A DNA stretch of 64,000 nt from Roseiarcus sp963751165. GTDB taxonomy: Bacteria > Pseudomonadota > Alphaproteobacteria > Rhizobiales > Beijerinckiaceae. Under the pieces are notes generated by a model. The model made no database searches and was not told the DNA's origin. It saw nothing but the letters and a program-made list of their open reading frames with translations. Positions 35,687 to 44,519 of this stretch are shown piece by piece. A program made the translations under genes and the position numbers. Each line of letters starts with the position of its first letter. Position 1 is the first letter of the stretch. Location: positions 1-64,000 of the forward strand of contig CAVVTP010000025.1 in assembly GCA_963751165.1 (NCBI GenBank), read 5' to 3'.

Positions 35687-37357
35687 ATGCTCGCGCGTCT
35701 GTCCATCCGCGACGTGGTGCTGATCGACCGCCTTGATCTCGAGTTCTCGAAAGGCCTGACGGTTCTCACCGGCGAGACCGGCGCGGGCAAATCAATCCTT
35801 CTGGACGCGCTTTCGCTGTCGCTCGGAGCGCGAGGCGACGGTGGGCTTGTCCGTAACGGCCAAGCTCAAGGTCAGGTAACGGCAGTGTTTGAGCTTCCTC
35901 CAGGACATCCAGCCCACGCGTTTCTCGAGGGGCAGGACATTGACATCGGCGATGACCTGATCTTGCGGCGGGTCCAGTTCGCAGACGGGCGCACCCGCGC
36001 CTACGTCAACGACCAGAGCGTCGGCGCCCAGACCTTGCGGTCGCTAGCCTTGACCCTGGTTGAAATCCACGGCCAGCATGATGAGCGCGCGCTGACCGAC
36101 GCCGCGACCCATCGGGCGCTGATTAACTCGTACGGCGGTCTCGAAGCTCTCGTCCAGGCGACAGAGACCGCCTTTGCGGCTTTGCGCGACACTGAGCACG
36201 CGCTCGAATCCGAGCGTTCGCGGGTCTCGTCGGCGGAGGCGGACGCCGACTTCGCTCGCCACGCACATGCAGAGCTTTCCCGTCTCGACGTCAAGCCCGG
36301 CGAAGAAGATGCCTTGGCGGCTCGTCGACAAGCGATGATGCAGGGCGAAAAGGTCGCGGCAGACATCCGCGAAGCGCGTGATCACCTGGGCGGGGAGGCC
36401 GCGGTGCTGCCGACGCTTCTAGCCGCTTCCCGCCGATTGCAGCGCCGCATGTCTCAGGCGCCGGCTCTCATCGAGCCTAGCGTGAAAGCGCTGGACGAGG
36501 CGATCGAGGCGCTTGAAGCCGCTTCGCGCTCTCTCGAGCAGGCGCTCGACGCCTGTGAATTCGATCCGCATGAGCTGGAGCGCTGCGAGGAGCGTTTGTT
36601 CGCGCTGAGGGCGATGGGGCGCAAGTACGGCGTCCCCGTGGACAGCCTGCCGGCGCTCGCGCAAGACTACGCAAACGGTCTCGCTGTTCTCGACGCCGGA
36701 CGCGAGGAGATCGCAAAACTCGAGGCCGCAGCCGTCGGTGCGCGCGCGGCCTACCATGAGGCCGCCGGCGCGCTCACCACCGCCCGCGAGCGCAGCGCAC
36801 GGGCGCTCGAATGGGCGGTTACCGCCGAACTGCCGCCGCTCAAGCTCGAGCGGGCGGAGTTCAGCGTCGACTTGCGCCAAGACAAGCTGCTTATATCGGC
36901 AAGCGGCTACGATCGAGCAGAGTTCGTCGTCCGCACCAATCCCGGTTCTCGGCCGGGTGCGCTGGCCAAGGTGGCCTCTGGCGGCGAGCTGTCGCGCTTT
37001 CTGCTCGCTATCAAGGTCTGCCTCGCCGAGCGGGGGACCGCGCCAACACTCGTCTTCGACGAGATTGACGCCGGCGTGGGCGGCGCGGTCGCGGACGCCA
37101 TGGGCCAACGGCTAACCCGGCTGTCACAGCGGGCGCAGGTGCTCGCGGTTACCCACGCGCCCCAGATGGCGGCGCGGGCACACAGCCATTATCGCATCAC
37201 GAAAAGCGACGTCGGCAAAGGTGATCGTGTGATCACGAGCGTGTTGCGCCTTGGAGCAGGCGAACGGCGAGAGGAGATCGCCCGGATGCTTGCGGGCACG
37301 GAAATCACCCGCGAGGCGCGCGCGGCGGCGGTGAGTTTGATTGAAAGGGCCGGATGA
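35687..37357 (+). CDS. recN: DNA repair protein RecN
   Basis: A 556-residue SMC-like ATPase in double-strand-break repair. Walker A is GETGAGKSILLDALSL, the signature loop is ASGGELSRFLLA and Walker B is TLVFDEIDAGVGG. The middle 300 residues are coiled coil (repeats rich in Glu/Ala/Arg). It begins 12 bases after bamD. Confidence 0.96.
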   Translation: MLARLSIRDVVLIDRLDLEFSKGLTVLTGETGAGKSILLDALSLSLGARGDGGLVRNGQAQGQVTAVFELPPGHPAHAFLEGQDIDIGDDLILRRVQFADGRTRAYVNDQSVGAQTLRSLALTLVEIHGQHDERALTDAATHRALINSYGGLEALVQATETAFAALRDTEHALESERSRVSSAEADADFARHAHAELSRLDVKPGEEDALAARRQAMMQGEKVAADIREARDHLGGEAAVLPTLLAASRRLQRRMSQAPALIEPSVKALDEAIEALEAASRSLEQALDACEFDPHELERCEERLFALRAMGRKYGVPVDSLPALAQDYANGLAVLDAGREEIAKLEAAAVGARAAYHEAAGALTTARERSARALEWAVTAELPPLKLERAEFSVDLRQDKLLISASGYDRAEFVVRTNPGSRPGALAKVASGGELSRFLLAIKVCLAERGTAPTLVFDEIDAGVGGAVADAMGQRLTRLSQRAQVLAVTHAPQMAARAHSHYRITKSDVGKGDRVITSVLRLGAGERREEIARMLAGTEITREARAAAVSLIERAG

Positions 37358-37466
37358 GGGCAAAGGACAATCCATTTTGCCCATTTGGGCTTGCTCCGCT
37401 CGGCTGCTTTGCCATATCAAGCGCCGCGTCAGGGTGCGGTTTGCCTGAAATTGGTAGAGGAACGCC

Positions 37467-37646
37467 ATGAGCCCGGACGAAGCCGGGAGCGCGAAGCAGG
37501 ACAAGCGCCGGGAACGTCTTGCCGCCTCCCTCAGGGAGAATCTGAAGCGACGCAAGATCCAACAGCGTTTGCGGAAGGCTGAAGAGCCGTCGGATGGAGA
37601 AGGAAAGGCGTCGCCTCCGCCTGCCAGTTTTGATTTGAAAAGATGA
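37467..37646 (+). CDS. Small basic protein upstream of murA
   Basis: A 59-residue frame starting MSPDEAGSAKQ and carrying a basic helix (DKRRERLAASLRENLKRRKI) and a Pro/Ser tail. Similar short Lys/Arg-rich ORFs are found just upstream of murA in relatives, which supports it. Function unknown. The start has agagg about eleven bases upstream. Confidence 0.6.
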   Translation: MSPDEAGSAKQDKRRERLAASLRENLKRRKIQQRLRKAEEPSDGEGKASPPPASFDLKR

Positions 37647-37694
37647 CGGGGCGGCGAGCTCCTCGGCAGGATTCGGGTTGGAGGGACAAGGGGA

Positions 37695-38984
37695 ATGGAT
37701 CGCATTCAAATTCGTGGGGGGGCCAAGCTCAACGGCGTGATCTCGATTTCGGGCGCAAAGAACGCTGCGCTGCCACTGATGATCGCCTCCCTCATGACCG
37801 ACCAGACCCTGACGCTGGAAAATCTGCCGCGCCTCGCCGACGTCAGCCAGCTCGCGCGCATTCTCGGCAATCACGGCGTCGACTATTCGATCGATGGCAA
37901 GCGCGTCGGCGAGGAAGCCGCCACGGGTCAGACCGCCCACCTGAGAGCTCGGACGATCGTCGACACAACGGCGCCGTATGATCTCGTCTCCCGCATGCGT
38001 GCGAGCTTCTGGGTCATCGCGCCGCTGCTTGCGCGCATGGGAGAGGCGCGCGTGTCGCTGCCGGGCGGTTGCGCGATCGGAACCCGGCCGGTTGACCTGC
38101 TCCTGATAGCGCTGGAGAAACTTGGCGCCACGATCGAAATCGACGCTGGCTACGCTGTCGCCAAGGCGCCGAAAGGTCTTGTCGGAGCAGAGATCGAGTT
38201 TCCAAAGGTGACGGTCGGAGGCACGCACGTGGCGATGATCGCCGCGTCGACCGCAAGGGGCTCGACGCTCATCGCCAATGCGGCCAGGGAGCCGGAAGTG
38301 GTCGATCTCGCCGACTGCCTCGGCAAGATGGGCGCGCGCATCCGCGGCGCTGGCACGTCGAATATCGAGATTCACGGGGTTCCTCGTCTGAACGGCGCAA
38401 ACCACCGCGTTCTCCCCGACCGCATCGAGGCGGGGACCTATGCAACCGCAGTCGCGATGACCGGCGGCGACATCCTTCTCGAGGGCATCACCGAGGATCT
38501 GTTTCAAACGCCGCTCGCGACGCTGGAGAAAATCGGCGCTACGGTCACAAGTGACAACCGCGGGGTGCGCGTGCAGCGCAACGGGGCGGGAATCGATCCG
38601 CTCGATATTGCGACCGCGCCCTTCCCCGGCTTCCCTACCGATCTGCAGGCCCAATTCATGGCGCTGCTGACGCGCGCCCGCGGAACCTCCCGGATCACCG
38701 AAACAATCTTCGAGAACCGATTCATGCACGTTCAGGAGCTGGCGAGACTTGGAGCGCACATCAAGCTCGAAGGCGACACGGCGGTCGTCGAGGGCGTTGA
38801 ACGGCTGCGGGGAGCCCCCGTGATGGCCACCGACTTGCGCGCATCAGTGTCGCTGGTTATCGCCGCTCTCGCCGCCGAGGGCGAGACCATCGTCAATCGC
38901 GTCTATCATCTGGACCGCGGCTTTGAGCGGCTGGAAGAGAAACTCGGCGCTTGCGGCGCCGACATTGCCCGCATCGTGGGCTGA
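37695..38984 (+). CDS. murA: UDP-N-acetylglucosamine 1-carboxyvinyltransferase
   Basis: A 429-residue enzyme that transfers enolpyruvate from PEP to UDP-GlcNAc, the first committed step of peptidoglycan synthesis. The fosfomycin-sensitive cysteine is present in LPGGCAIGTRPVDL; other motifs are ISGAKNAALPLM, RASFWVIAPLL and FPTDLQAQ. The ATG at 37695 has a poor ggacaagggga site but fits the family start (MDRIQIRGG). Confidence 0.97.
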   Translation: MDRIQIRGGAKLNGVISISGAKNAALPLMIASLMTDQTLTLENLPRLADVSQLARILGNHGVDYSIDGKRVGEEAATGQTAHLRARTIVDTTAPYDLVSRMRASFWVIAPLLARMGEARVSLPGGCAIGTRPVDLLLIALEKLGATIEIDAGYAVAKAPKGLVGAEIEFPKVTVGGTHVAMIAASTARGSTLIANAAREPEVVDLADCLGKMGARIRGAGTSNIEIHGVPRLNGANHRVLPDRIEAGTYATAVAMTGGDILLEGITEDLFQTPLATLEKIGATVTSDNRGVRVQRNGAGIDPLDIATAPFPGFPTDLQAQFMALLTRARGTSRITETIFENRFMHVQELARLGAHIKLEGDTAVVEGVERLRGAPVMATDLRASVSLVIAALAAEGETIVNRVYHLDRGFERLEEKLGACGADIARIVG

Positions 38985-38988
38985 CGCG

Positions 38989-39444
38989 ATGTCTGCTCAG
39001 AAGCAAAACCTCAAGCTTCTTGCGCTTGATCGCGAAGGGCTCGGCGTGGTTTCGGCGCATACGCAAAACACCTGTCTCAGGCTCTCCGACATGGCCTGGT
39101 TACCGAAGCAGCGCCGCTTCGTGCTCGCCGGCATGCGCTACGATTGGGTCGGCGCAAAGGCTGGACCGGCGGAGCGCGTTTCGAGCGTGTTGCGTTTCGA
39201 TCGGGTGTTGAAGGTCTCGCAGCTCGGCCTTGGTGATAAGAAGAGGGATGCGCCCCTCAACCTGCTGGCGGTCACCTTCGAGAAGACCGATCCGCCCGCC
39301 GGCATGATCCTTCTCGCGTTCGCCGATGGCGCGCTGGTTCGACTCGACGTCGAATGCGTCGAGGTCGAGCTTTGCGACATAGGGCGCCGTGTGCCTGCCG
39401 AGCAATGCCCCGGACACGCGCTGACGCATGCCTCGGCAGTCTGA
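38989..39444 (+). CDS. DUF2948 family protein
   Basis: A 151-residue cytoplasmic protein with the family pattern LKLLALDREGLGVVSAH, then LRLSDMAWLPKQRRFVL. Function unknown. It nearly always lies between murA and hisD in Hyphomicrobiales, as here, four bases after murA. The ATG at 38989 is used; the frame extends back into murA. Confidence 0.9.
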   Translation: MSAQKQNLKLLALDREGLGVVSAHTQNTCLRLSDMAWLPKQRRFVLAGMRYDWVGAKAGPAERVSSVLRFDRVLKVSQLGLGDKKRDAPLNLLAVTFEKTDPPAGMILLAFADGALVRLDVECVEVELCDIGRRVPAEQCPGHALTHASAV

Positions 39445-39465
39445 CGGACGCGCTGGAGGGTCTTG

Positions 39466-40782
39466 ATGGCGATCGAACTCGACATGCGCTCGGCGGACTT
39501 TGGAAGCCGCTTCGACGCGCTGCTCCACGTCAAGCGCGAATTGGCGGCCGATATCGACGCCGTGGTGGCCGGCATCATTGAAGACGTGCGCGCCCGGGGC
39601 GATGAGGCGCTGGCGGAGTTCTCCCTCCGCTTCGATCGCGTCAATCTCGGCACTATGGGGCTCGCGATCGGTTCTGCCGAAATCGACGCCGCGATCGGAG
39701 CCTGCGAGCCCAGGGCTCTCGAGGCGCTCGAATTCGCCCACACGCGCGTGAGGGACTATCATGAGCGTCAGAAACCGGGCGATCTGCGATTTACCGACGC
39801 GCTCGGGGTCGAGCTCGGGTGGCGCTGGCGACCTATCGAGGCGGTTGGTCTTTATGTTCCAGGCGGCGCAGCGAGCTATCCGTCGTCGGTCGTCATGAAC
39901 GCGGTGCCGGCAAAGGTGGCGGGCTGCCGGCGGCTGGCGATGGTCGTGCCGACGCCCGACGGCCGCATCAATCCACTGGTGCTGGCGGCGGCTCGGATTG
40001 TCGGCGTCGACGAGATCTATCGCGTTGGCGGCGCGCAGGCGGTCGCCGCGCTCGCCTACGGAACGCGGACCATCCCGCCGGTCGCCAAAATTGTCGGACC
40101 CGGCAACGCCTATGTCGCGGCGGCGAAGCGGCGGGTGTTCGGCGTCGTCGGCATCGACATGATCGCGGGGCCCTCGGAGATTGTCATCCTCGCTGATTCG
40201 AGCGCCAATCCGGGCTTCGTAGCGGCCGACCTGCTTGCGCAGGCGGAGCATGACGAAGCCGCGCAGTCCATCCTCATCACCGACACCAGCGCACTCGCCC
40301 GCGCAGCCGCGGCCGAGGTGGAGCGGCAGCTCGTCACGCTTCCGCGCGAAAAGATCGCCCGCGCGAGCTGGCGCGATAATGGCGCGATTATCCTTTGTCC
40401 GAAATTAGAGTCCGCCTTGCCGCTCATCGAGCGGCTCGCTCCGGAGCACCTCGAAATAATGACCCGCACCCCCGAGGCGATTGCGGCGAAAATCGAAAAC
40501 GCTGGCGCGATCTTCCTCGGGTCGCATACGCCGGAGGCGATCGGCGATTACGTCGGCGGCTCCAATCATGTGCTGCCGACTGCGCGCTCGGCGCGTTTCT
40601 CCTCGGGACTCGGAGTGCTCGATTTCATGAAGCGCACTTCCGTGCTGAAGTGCGACGCGCGATCGCTCGCGGTCCTTGGGCCGCCAGCGATCACGCTCGG
40701 CGAGGCCGAGTCACTCGAGGGGCACTCCCGCTCCGTGTCGTTGCGCCTCTCCGCGGAAGCGCGACCTACGAGGCGGCCGTGA
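39466..40782 (+). CDS. hisD: Histidinol dehydrogenase
   Basis: A 438-residue zinc enzyme for the last two steps of histidine synthesis. Signatures are VPGGAASYPSSVVMNAVPAKVAG, PGNAYVAAAKR, DMIAGPSEI, AQAEHDEAAQ (zinc ligands) and PEHLEIM. ATG at 39466; a TTG one codon before is also in frame. Its stop overlaps the next start. Confidence 0.97.
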   Translation: MAIELDMRSADFGSRFDALLHVKRELAADIDAVVAGIIEDVRARGDEALAEFSLRFDRVNLGTMGLAIGSAEIDAAIGACEPRALEALEFAHTRVRDYHERQKPGDLRFTDALGVELGWRWRPIEAVGLYVPGGAASYPSSVVMNAVPAKVAGCRRLAMVVPTPDGRINPLVLAAARIVGVDEIYRVGGAQAVAALAYGTRTIPPVAKIVGPGNAYVAAAKRRVFGVVGIDMIAGPSEIVILADSSANPGFVAADLLAQAEHDEAAQSILITDTSALARAAAAEVERQLVTLPREKIARASWRDNGAIILCPKLESALPLIERLAPEHLEIMTRTPEAIAAKIENAGAIFLGSHTPEAIGDYVGGSNHVLPTARSARFSSGLGVLDFMKRTSVLKCDARSLAVLGPPAITLGEAESLEGHSRSVSLRLSAEARPTRRP

Positions 40783-41267
40783 ACGCCAAGGCAGCCGACA
40801 GGCGCGACCGCCTATCTGAGGTCTTCCTGGACGAGGACACGATTCCTCGCGGCGCAATCGACGTCGATCACGAGCGGGCGGTGGCGATTTTCGACCTCAT
40901 CGAGGAGAATTCATTTGGAGTCCCCGGCCACGACGACGGGCCATACACACTGACGATCTCGCAGGAGGAATTGAAGCTCACATTCGACGTGCGGACTTCG
41001 GACGGCGAGCAGGCCATCTCAATCGTGGTTTCGATGACCCCGTTCCGTCCGCTGCTCAAAGATTATTTCATGGTCTGCGAGACCTACTATTCCGCCATCC
41101 GAACGGCGAGCCCACGCCAGATCGAGGCGATCGACCGCGAGCGTACGAAGCTCCATAACGAGGGGGCGGAGTTGATGGCCCAGCGGCTCGCTGAGAGAGT
41201 CACCATCGATCAAGCCACGGCGCGTCGGCTCTTCACGCTGGTCTCGACCCTACGTTGGAAGGGATGA
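40779..41267 (+). CDS. UPF0262 family protein
   Basis: A 162-residue protein of unknown function, conserved after hisD in alphaproteobacteria. Landmarks are VFLDEDTIPRGAIDVDHER, FDLIEENSF and FRPLLKDYFMVCETYYSAI. It starts with a GTG overlapping the hisD stop (GTGA). A low-molecular-weight phosphatase and infA often follow in relatives but are not here. Confidence 0.9.
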   Translation: MNAKAADRRDRLSEVFLDEDTIPRGAIDVDHERAVAIFDLIEENSFGVPGHDDGPYTLTISQEELKLTFDVRTSDGEQAISIVVSMTPFRPLLKDYFMVCETYYSAIRTASPRQIEAIDRERTKLHNEGAELMAQRLAERVTIDQATARRLFTLVSTLRWKG

Positions 41268-41384
41268 ACGCGGGGCTCTCCACCAAGCGGATTTCGAGGC
41301 GCTATAACGCCGGCTAAGCGATAACTCGGGCCACGTCGGCGCCCATCGTGTTGAGCAGGGTCTGGTAGCCTGACCTCGAACCCG

Positions 41385-41606
41385 TCAAGCGGATGCGCGG
41401 CGGCTGCCGAACCAGGCGACAGCGAGCAACGCGAATCCGACGACGAGCATACCGGCGGCATGCTTGACGTGGATCGCCGTCGATCCCGCCCTGAAGCCGG
41501 GCAGAAACGCTGGGAGCCCGCCGGCGGGGGTCAGCCAGTACAGCGCGGCGAGCGCGAGGAAGATGAGCCCGAGAACGACGGCGACTGAAACGAGGAGTGA
41601 TTTCAC
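41385..41606 (-). CDS. Small two-helix membrane protein
   Basis: A 73-residue protein on the minus strand: helix 1 at residues 3-22 (LLVSVAVVLGLIFLALAALY), a loop with GGLPAFLPGF, and helix 2 at residues 48-66. It starts with GTG preceded by ggagttgc. Similar short proteins with a Pro/Gly-rich central loop occur in Hyphomicrobiales; function unknown. The minus-strand frame continues upstream to 42284, but that part is shadow of the MFS gene. Confidence 0.7.
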   Translation of the reverse strand: MKSLLVSVAVVLGLIFLALAALYWLTPAGGLPAFLPGFRAGSTAIHVKHAAGMLVVGFALLAVAWFGSRRASA

Positions 41607-41809
41607 GCAAGCAACTCCGAAGGACGGCTGCCGGTTGGACAGACACACTGCGCCATTCCCCCGGCAGGAACAAGCCGGATGACGACAAAGCGACGCGGCG
41701 CCGTCCCTCGGGTTCATCGACCTGGCTGGCGGTTCCGGCCCGGCCGGCTTAAGGTGACGGAAGTGCGAAATCCGGAAAGAAGTCGCGACTGACAGGGAGG
41801 GGCGGCGGG

Positions 41810-42510
41810 ATGAACCTGACAGGTCCGCAAATAAAGACCATTCTTGCCGCCTATCTCGGCTGGACGCTGGACGCCTTCGACTTTTCGTCCTCACCTTCGT
41901 GATCAGGACATCGCCAAGGAGTTCGGCGTCGGGGTGCCGGCGGTCGCCTACGCCCTGTTTCTCACGCTGGCGATGCGCTTCGTCGGCGCCTTCGTCTTCG
42001 GCGGGTTCGGCGACAGATGGGGGCGCAGACCCGCGCTGATGCTGGACATCCTCGCCTATTCGATCATAGGCGCGCTCGCGGCCTTCTCCCCGAACCTCAC
42101 CGTCTTCCTTATTTCGCGCGCGCTCTTCGGCATCGCGATGGGCGGCGAACGGGGCCTCGGCAGCTCGCTGGCGATGGAGTCGATCGCGCCGCAGACACGC
42201 GGGATCGTCTCCTGCATTCTGCAATGCGACTATCCGAGCGGCTTCCTGCTCGCGGCGGTCGCCTACGGCCTCCTCTTCGTCCACACCATCGGCGGCATCA
42301 CCATTGGCTGGCGGGCGATCTTCCCGCTCAGCGTCCTGCTGGCTTTCGTCGTGCTGTTCATTCGCTCCTCCGTGCCCGAGTCGCCGGCGTTCGAAGCCTC
42401 ACGGGCACCTCTGGGCGACCATCACGCAGCATTCGGGCCTCGTCATCTACATGGTCGTGCTGATGATATGCTTCAACCTGTTCAGCCATGGCTCGGTAGC
42501 GATGGATAGA
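41810..42510 (+). pseudogene. MFS transporter fragment (SHS/sialate-lactate type), several frameshifts
   Basis: The ATG at 41810 begins a typical MFS start (AYLGWTLDAFDF). One T is missing near 41884 and one G near 41907. After that the frame 41844-42509 reads GDRWGRRPALMLDILAYSII and RALFGIAMGGERGLG, helices 2-6. A third shift near 42400 moves to another frame with VVLMICFNLFSHG, after which homology stops, leaving about 230 of the usual 400-odd residues. Clearly non-functional and truncated, unlike the single-indel genes elsewhere. Confidence 0.8.
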
Positions 42511-42632
42511 GGGCGCCGACTCCGCGTCCGCCAGACTCTCGAAGCGGAAAAGTTCGAACCTTGACGCGTCGGCCGCGGCTCGACTTGATGCGTCATGGAA
42601 TTCGATGGGTCTACGCGGCGCCGCGGGTGGAA

Positions 42633-44159
42633 ATGGCAATGATATCCCACTTGATCACTTCCGCCGAAACGATCGCCCACGATCCTCTCGTCGGCGGCTC
42701 CGCCCTCATCGCGTTCGGCGCGTCGATCAGTCGGATGCTGTTCAGGCAGCGGCCGATTTGGCGCGCGGTGACCCGGGTGATCTTTCTGGCCCTGCTCACG
42801 CTGCTGCTGCTGTATGATGGCATTGTCCCGTACAAACCGCTGCAACTAACCGGCGCGCCCTACCGCGACACGATCGCAGGGACGTTAAAAATCGCGTGGT
42901 GGCTTTGGGCGGCTTGGTTCCTGGTCGCCTTGGTTCGAGCCGTGGTCATCTTCGAAGGGCGCCCGCGAGACGGTAAGCTCGTTCAAGATATCGTCTCCGC
43001 CCTCATCTATTTGACTGCCGGTTTCGCCGTCATCGCCTATGTTTTCGATCTCCCCATTCAGGGCTTGCTCGCCACCTCCGGCGTCATCGCCATCGTCCTC
43101 GGTCTGGCGCTCCAGAGCAGCCTGAACGACGTCTTTTCCGGCCTCGTGCTCAGTCTCAGCCACCCGTATAAAGCCGGAGACTGGATCAAAATCGACGGAG
43201 GCACGGAGGGCCGCATTGTCGAATTGAACTGGCGGGCGACGCATATCTTGACCGGGCGCCAGGATCTCGCAATCGTGCCGAACAGCACCATTGCAAAAGC
43301 GAAGATCGTCAATCTGAACTACCCTTCAGCGATCCACGGGATGACGGTCGATGTTCGACTGGGCGCCCCACCGGCGAGCGGCAAGAAGATTCTGGAGCTG
43401 GCCCTCCTCAACGCACAATTGATCCTGCCCTTCCCTCGCCCGAGTGTCCTCATCCAGTCTGTCGACGCAACGCAAACAGAATACCAGGTCACCTTCTTCG
43501 TGGACCGGCTCGATTCCGACACCGAGGCGCAGAATGAGCTGTTGGATCTGATCTCCCGGCATGCGGTCGCCGCGGGCGCTCGACTGGCGCCGCCCAAGAA
43601 CGCGCCCTATCAACCTCGCGAGGATGAGAGCCTAAACCTGAAGGAGCTGAGCCCCGATACCGTTCTCACTCTGGCTGGATTATTCGTCAGCCTGGCGCAA
43701 GACGAACGGTCGGCGATTGGAGCCAAGCTGAAGAAAGCTTCGCATGACAATGGAGATGTATTGGTTAAATCGGACATTGTGCTTCAGTCGCTCTTCATTG
43801 TGGGCAGTGGCGTGCTGTCAGTCGTGCGATCCGACAATGATGGGGAGAAGGAAGTACTACGGTTTGGACCAGGAGACTACTTTGGTGAGGTCGGACTTCT
43901 AACCGGCAGGCGCGCAACCGCCAATATTATCGCGCTTGCTCCCTCCACCGTGTATGAGCTCACCAAAGCAGACCTAGGTCCAATTCTCGAGGCTAGGCCC
44001 GAGATTGCTCAAGAGCTGTGCCGGGCGATGGCGCAGCGGCTCGAGGCGGGCCGGGGGCTCACCACCGTCGAACTGGACAAGACCGTTCCGGCGAAAGGAT
44101 CCAGCGCGTGGCTATCGATGCAAATGCACAGGCTGTTCGAGCCCAGCACCGCGAACTGA
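42633..44159 (+). CDS. MscS-family channel with C-terminal cyclic-nucleotide-binding domain
   Basis: A 508-residue membrane protein. Helices lie at roughly residues 8-25, 40-60, 80-105 and 125-150. The MscS pore and beta domain follow (VIAIVLGLALQSSLNDVFSG, then LSHPYKAGDWIKI). From about residue 345 onward there is a cNMP-binding domain: GDVLVKSDIVLQSLFIVGSG, then FGPGDYFGEVGLLTGRRATA. This domain order matches known bacterial cNMP-gated MscS homologues, which gate on nucleotide more than tension. The frame opens at a TTG at 42561; the ATG at 42633 is preferred. Confidence 0.9.
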   Translation: MAMISHLITSAETIAHDPLVGGSALIAFGASISRMLFRQRPIWRAVTRVIFLALLTLLLLYDGIVPYKPLQLTGAPYRDTIAGTLKIAWWLWAAWFLVALVRAVVIFEGRPRDGKLVQDIVSALIYLTAGFAVIAYVFDLPIQGLLATSGVIAIVLGLALQSSLNDVFSGLVLSLSHPYKAGDWIKIDGGTEGRIVELNWRATHILTGRQDLAIVPNSTIAKAKIVNLNYPSAIHGMTVDVRLGAPPASGKKILELALLNAQLILPFPRPSVLIQSVDATQTEYQVTFFVDRLDSDTEAQNELLDLISRHAVAAGARLAPPKNAPYQPREDESLNLKELSPDTVLTLAGLFVSLAQDERSAIGAKLKKASHDNGDVLVKSDIVLQSLFIVGSGVLSVVRSDNDGEKEVLRFGPGDYFGEVGLLTGRRATANIIALAPSTVYELTKADLGPILEARPEIAQELCRAMAQRLEAGRGLTTVELDKTVPAKGSSAWLSMQMHRLFEPSTAN

Positions 44160-44519
44160 CGATTTTGGAACCGATCTGGAGTCGTAGAAGACTGCCGGAT
44201 CGACTTGGCTCCGCTCGACGAATAGCATCCGCCGGCTGCGCCCGAGGCGCTCTCGGGTTCAAGCGCGGCCCGGACGGCCAGCGGACCTCGGCGCCTCACC
44301 CTTCGTTGAGAAGTCTTAATCCGGCGGCCAATTCACGGAAAGGGGAACTGGCGCATTCGCACGTCTCGTTCCTTTAAGGCGCGAACGACGCTGAAAGGAG
44401 CGGGCGGCGGCGCGACGACTGGGAGGATCGCGCGTCGCCGTTTCCCCTTTACTGCGCGTGCTTAATCCGGACGATCGCCGGCGCCTATCGCAGGCGGCCA
44501 AGGCGGCGGCCGCCGTCGC
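44160..44519. other. Intergenic region between convergent genes
   Basis: The MscS gene ends and the minus-strand helicase gene ends here, so this 360-base stretch holds only 3' ends. I see no gene or clear terminator. Confidence 0.5.

Noticed and set aside
41264..41330. Start of a phosphotyrosine phosphatase gene after UPF0262
   Set aside because: The only frame ends after 17 codons and shows no CxxNxxRS motif, although that gene is expected here in relatives.
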